From an uncultured Sphingomonadaceae bacterium (GTDB lineage Bacteria > Pseudomonadota > Alphaproteobacteria > Sphingomonadales > Sphingomonadaceae), in NCBI GenBank assembly GCA_947488845.1, contig CANLBM010000001.1, forward strand, positions 124,001 through 188,000: DNA of 64,000 nt. Direction: 5' to 3'. The notes under the pieces are model-generated. The model was not told the origin of the DNA. It did not search any database and worked only from the letters and a program-made list of their open reading frames with translations. A program made the position numbers and the translations under genes. Of the stretch, positions 63,304 to 64,000 are shown one piece after another. How positions within the stretch are numbered: the stretch's first letter is position 1; every line of letters starts with the position of its first letter.

Positions 63304-64000
63304 TATGAGAAAATCACATTTAATATTGGGTACAGCACTGCTTGCATTAAGTGGTTACAGCGGCGCGCCCGCATTCGCGCAATCGGGTTCCGTCGCTACC
63401 GACAGCATGGCGGACGCCGATATCGTCAAGATGGCTGGCGCGCCGCTGTTTGACGGTATGGGCAATTATACTCGCAAGATTTCGACCAGTTCCGCGGCCG
63501 CCAATCGCTATTTCAATCAGGGCATGGTGCTGGCGTTCGGTTTCAACCACGCAGAAAGCATCCGTTCGTTCCGGGCAGCGCAGCGGCTCGACCCCGGTTG
63601 CGCGATGTGCTTTTGGGGAGAGGCTCTGGCGACCGGTCCCAATATCAATGTGACCAGCAAGGGCAAAGCCGTGATGAGCGAGGCGGACCGGAAGTCCGCC
63701 TTCGCCGCGGTCAATCGCGCCTTGGCCCTGAAAAGCACGGCCACACCGCTTGAACAGGCGCTGATCGAAGCACAGGCGAAGCGCTATAACGGCGATCCGT
63801 CAACCGCCCGCGAACCTCTGGATCTCGCTTATGCCGAGGTCATGGAAAAATTTGTTGCGGCCCATCCCGACGATGATGATGCGGCGGCCATCTATGCCGA
63901 AGCATTGATGAACACGATGCCGTGGGATTATTGGTCAGCTGACGGCAAAGCAAAGCCGGAGACCGAGAAAGTCATTGCCACGCTGGAGCGGATCATCGCC
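63304..64000 (+). CDS. Secreted TPR-type protein, N-terminal part (runs off the right edge)
   Basis: The frame starts at ATG 63304 behind GGGAGG and stays open to the end (232 codons). A signal peptide (KSHLILGTALLALSG) ends near AFAQS. Residues 67-115 have a TPR-like pattern: NRYFNQGMVLAFGFNHAESIRSF, then RLDPGCAMCFWGEALATGPNIN (in parts: RLDPGCAMCFWGEAL; ATGPNIN). This CAMCFWGEA signature occurs in a family of exported TPR proteins; the CXXC lacks a following His, so it is not a haem site. The C-terminus is outside the window. Confidence 0.8.

Noticed and set aside
1..64000. CRISPR array, tRNA or rRNA genes, insertion sequences, prophage or integrase
   Set aside because: Looked for on both strands; no direct-repeat array, cloverleaf or transposase-like protein was seen.

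Overview
The window looks like ordinary chromosome from an alphaproteobacterium, most likely order Sphingomonadales. The grounds are moderately GC-rich DNA, alphaproteobacterial family variants (a PF13467-type ribbon-helix-helix protein, an ATP12 chaperone, an HIG1-like twin-membrane protein, a TorF-type porin), a sphingomonad-style catabolic repertoire (haloalkane dehalogenase, Rieske oxygenase with SnoaL-like partners, epoxide hydrolase) and three copies of a 24-bp inverted repeat that I recall as common in sphingomonads. I cannot fix the genus. I see no tRNA, rRNA, CRISPR array, insertion sequence, integrase or phage gene.

Layout. 1-10 kb: end of a dienelactone hydrolase, ispG, an Ntn asparaginase, an S41-like periplasmic protein, an acyl-CoA carboxylase beta subunit, a small zinc-ribbon protein, an EEP-family protein, a haloalkane dehalogenase and a beta-barrel protein. 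10-18 kb: an SRAP DNA-crosslink protein, a GPH transporter, a Rieske oxygenase with two SnoaL-like genes, and a peptidyl-dipeptidase. 18-25 kb: the most unusual locus, described below. 25-27 kb: a small wHTH regulator and a CadR-like/CDF metal-resistance pair with a recognisable MerR-type operator. 27-38 kb: AMP nucleosidase and a tightly overlapping 11-gene minus-strand run (mrp, CoA-binding, iorB-like, hemH, RHH, crcB, rluA-type, paiB, HAD, small membrane protein, ATP12). 38-44 kb: hflK-hflC-NTF2-like, a DegP/DegQ protease and a HerA-like ATPase. 44-51 kb: thioesterase, GST-like protein and queF; sseA, metC and mscS. 51-64 kb: porin, a peptide-type ABC importer without a binding protein, epoxide hydrolase, a 3-hydroxyacyl-CoA dehydrogenase, egtD-egtB, a corrinoid adenosyltransferase, an HIG1-like protein, gluQRS, an HNH protein and the start of a secreted TPR protein.

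Most unusual system (18.7-24.0 kb, minus strand). Three consecutive genes encode: (i) an FAD/NAD(P) oxidoreductase fused to two cyclic-nucleotide-binding domains and a ferredoxin domain with 16 cysteines (four [4Fe-4S] clusters); (ii) a membrane cytochrome b with two HX13H motifs; (iii) a protein with a cytosolic FHA domain, one membrane segment and ten CXXCH haem-c sites. A class III (CpdA-like) phosphodiesterase follows as the fourth gene, and a CcmI/CycH-like TPR protein is divergent upstream. Read together these suggest a cyclic-nucleotide- and possibly phospho-Thr-responsive transmembrane electron conduit from NAD(P)H to the periplasm. The domain composition is visible in sequence; the electron path and its regulation are inference.

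A second item of note is regulatory. Two intergenic regions 6 kb apart carry the same three sequence boxes with identical spacing (61 bp and 30 bp between box starts) in otherwise unrelated DNA, each upstream of a gene in the same relative orientation.
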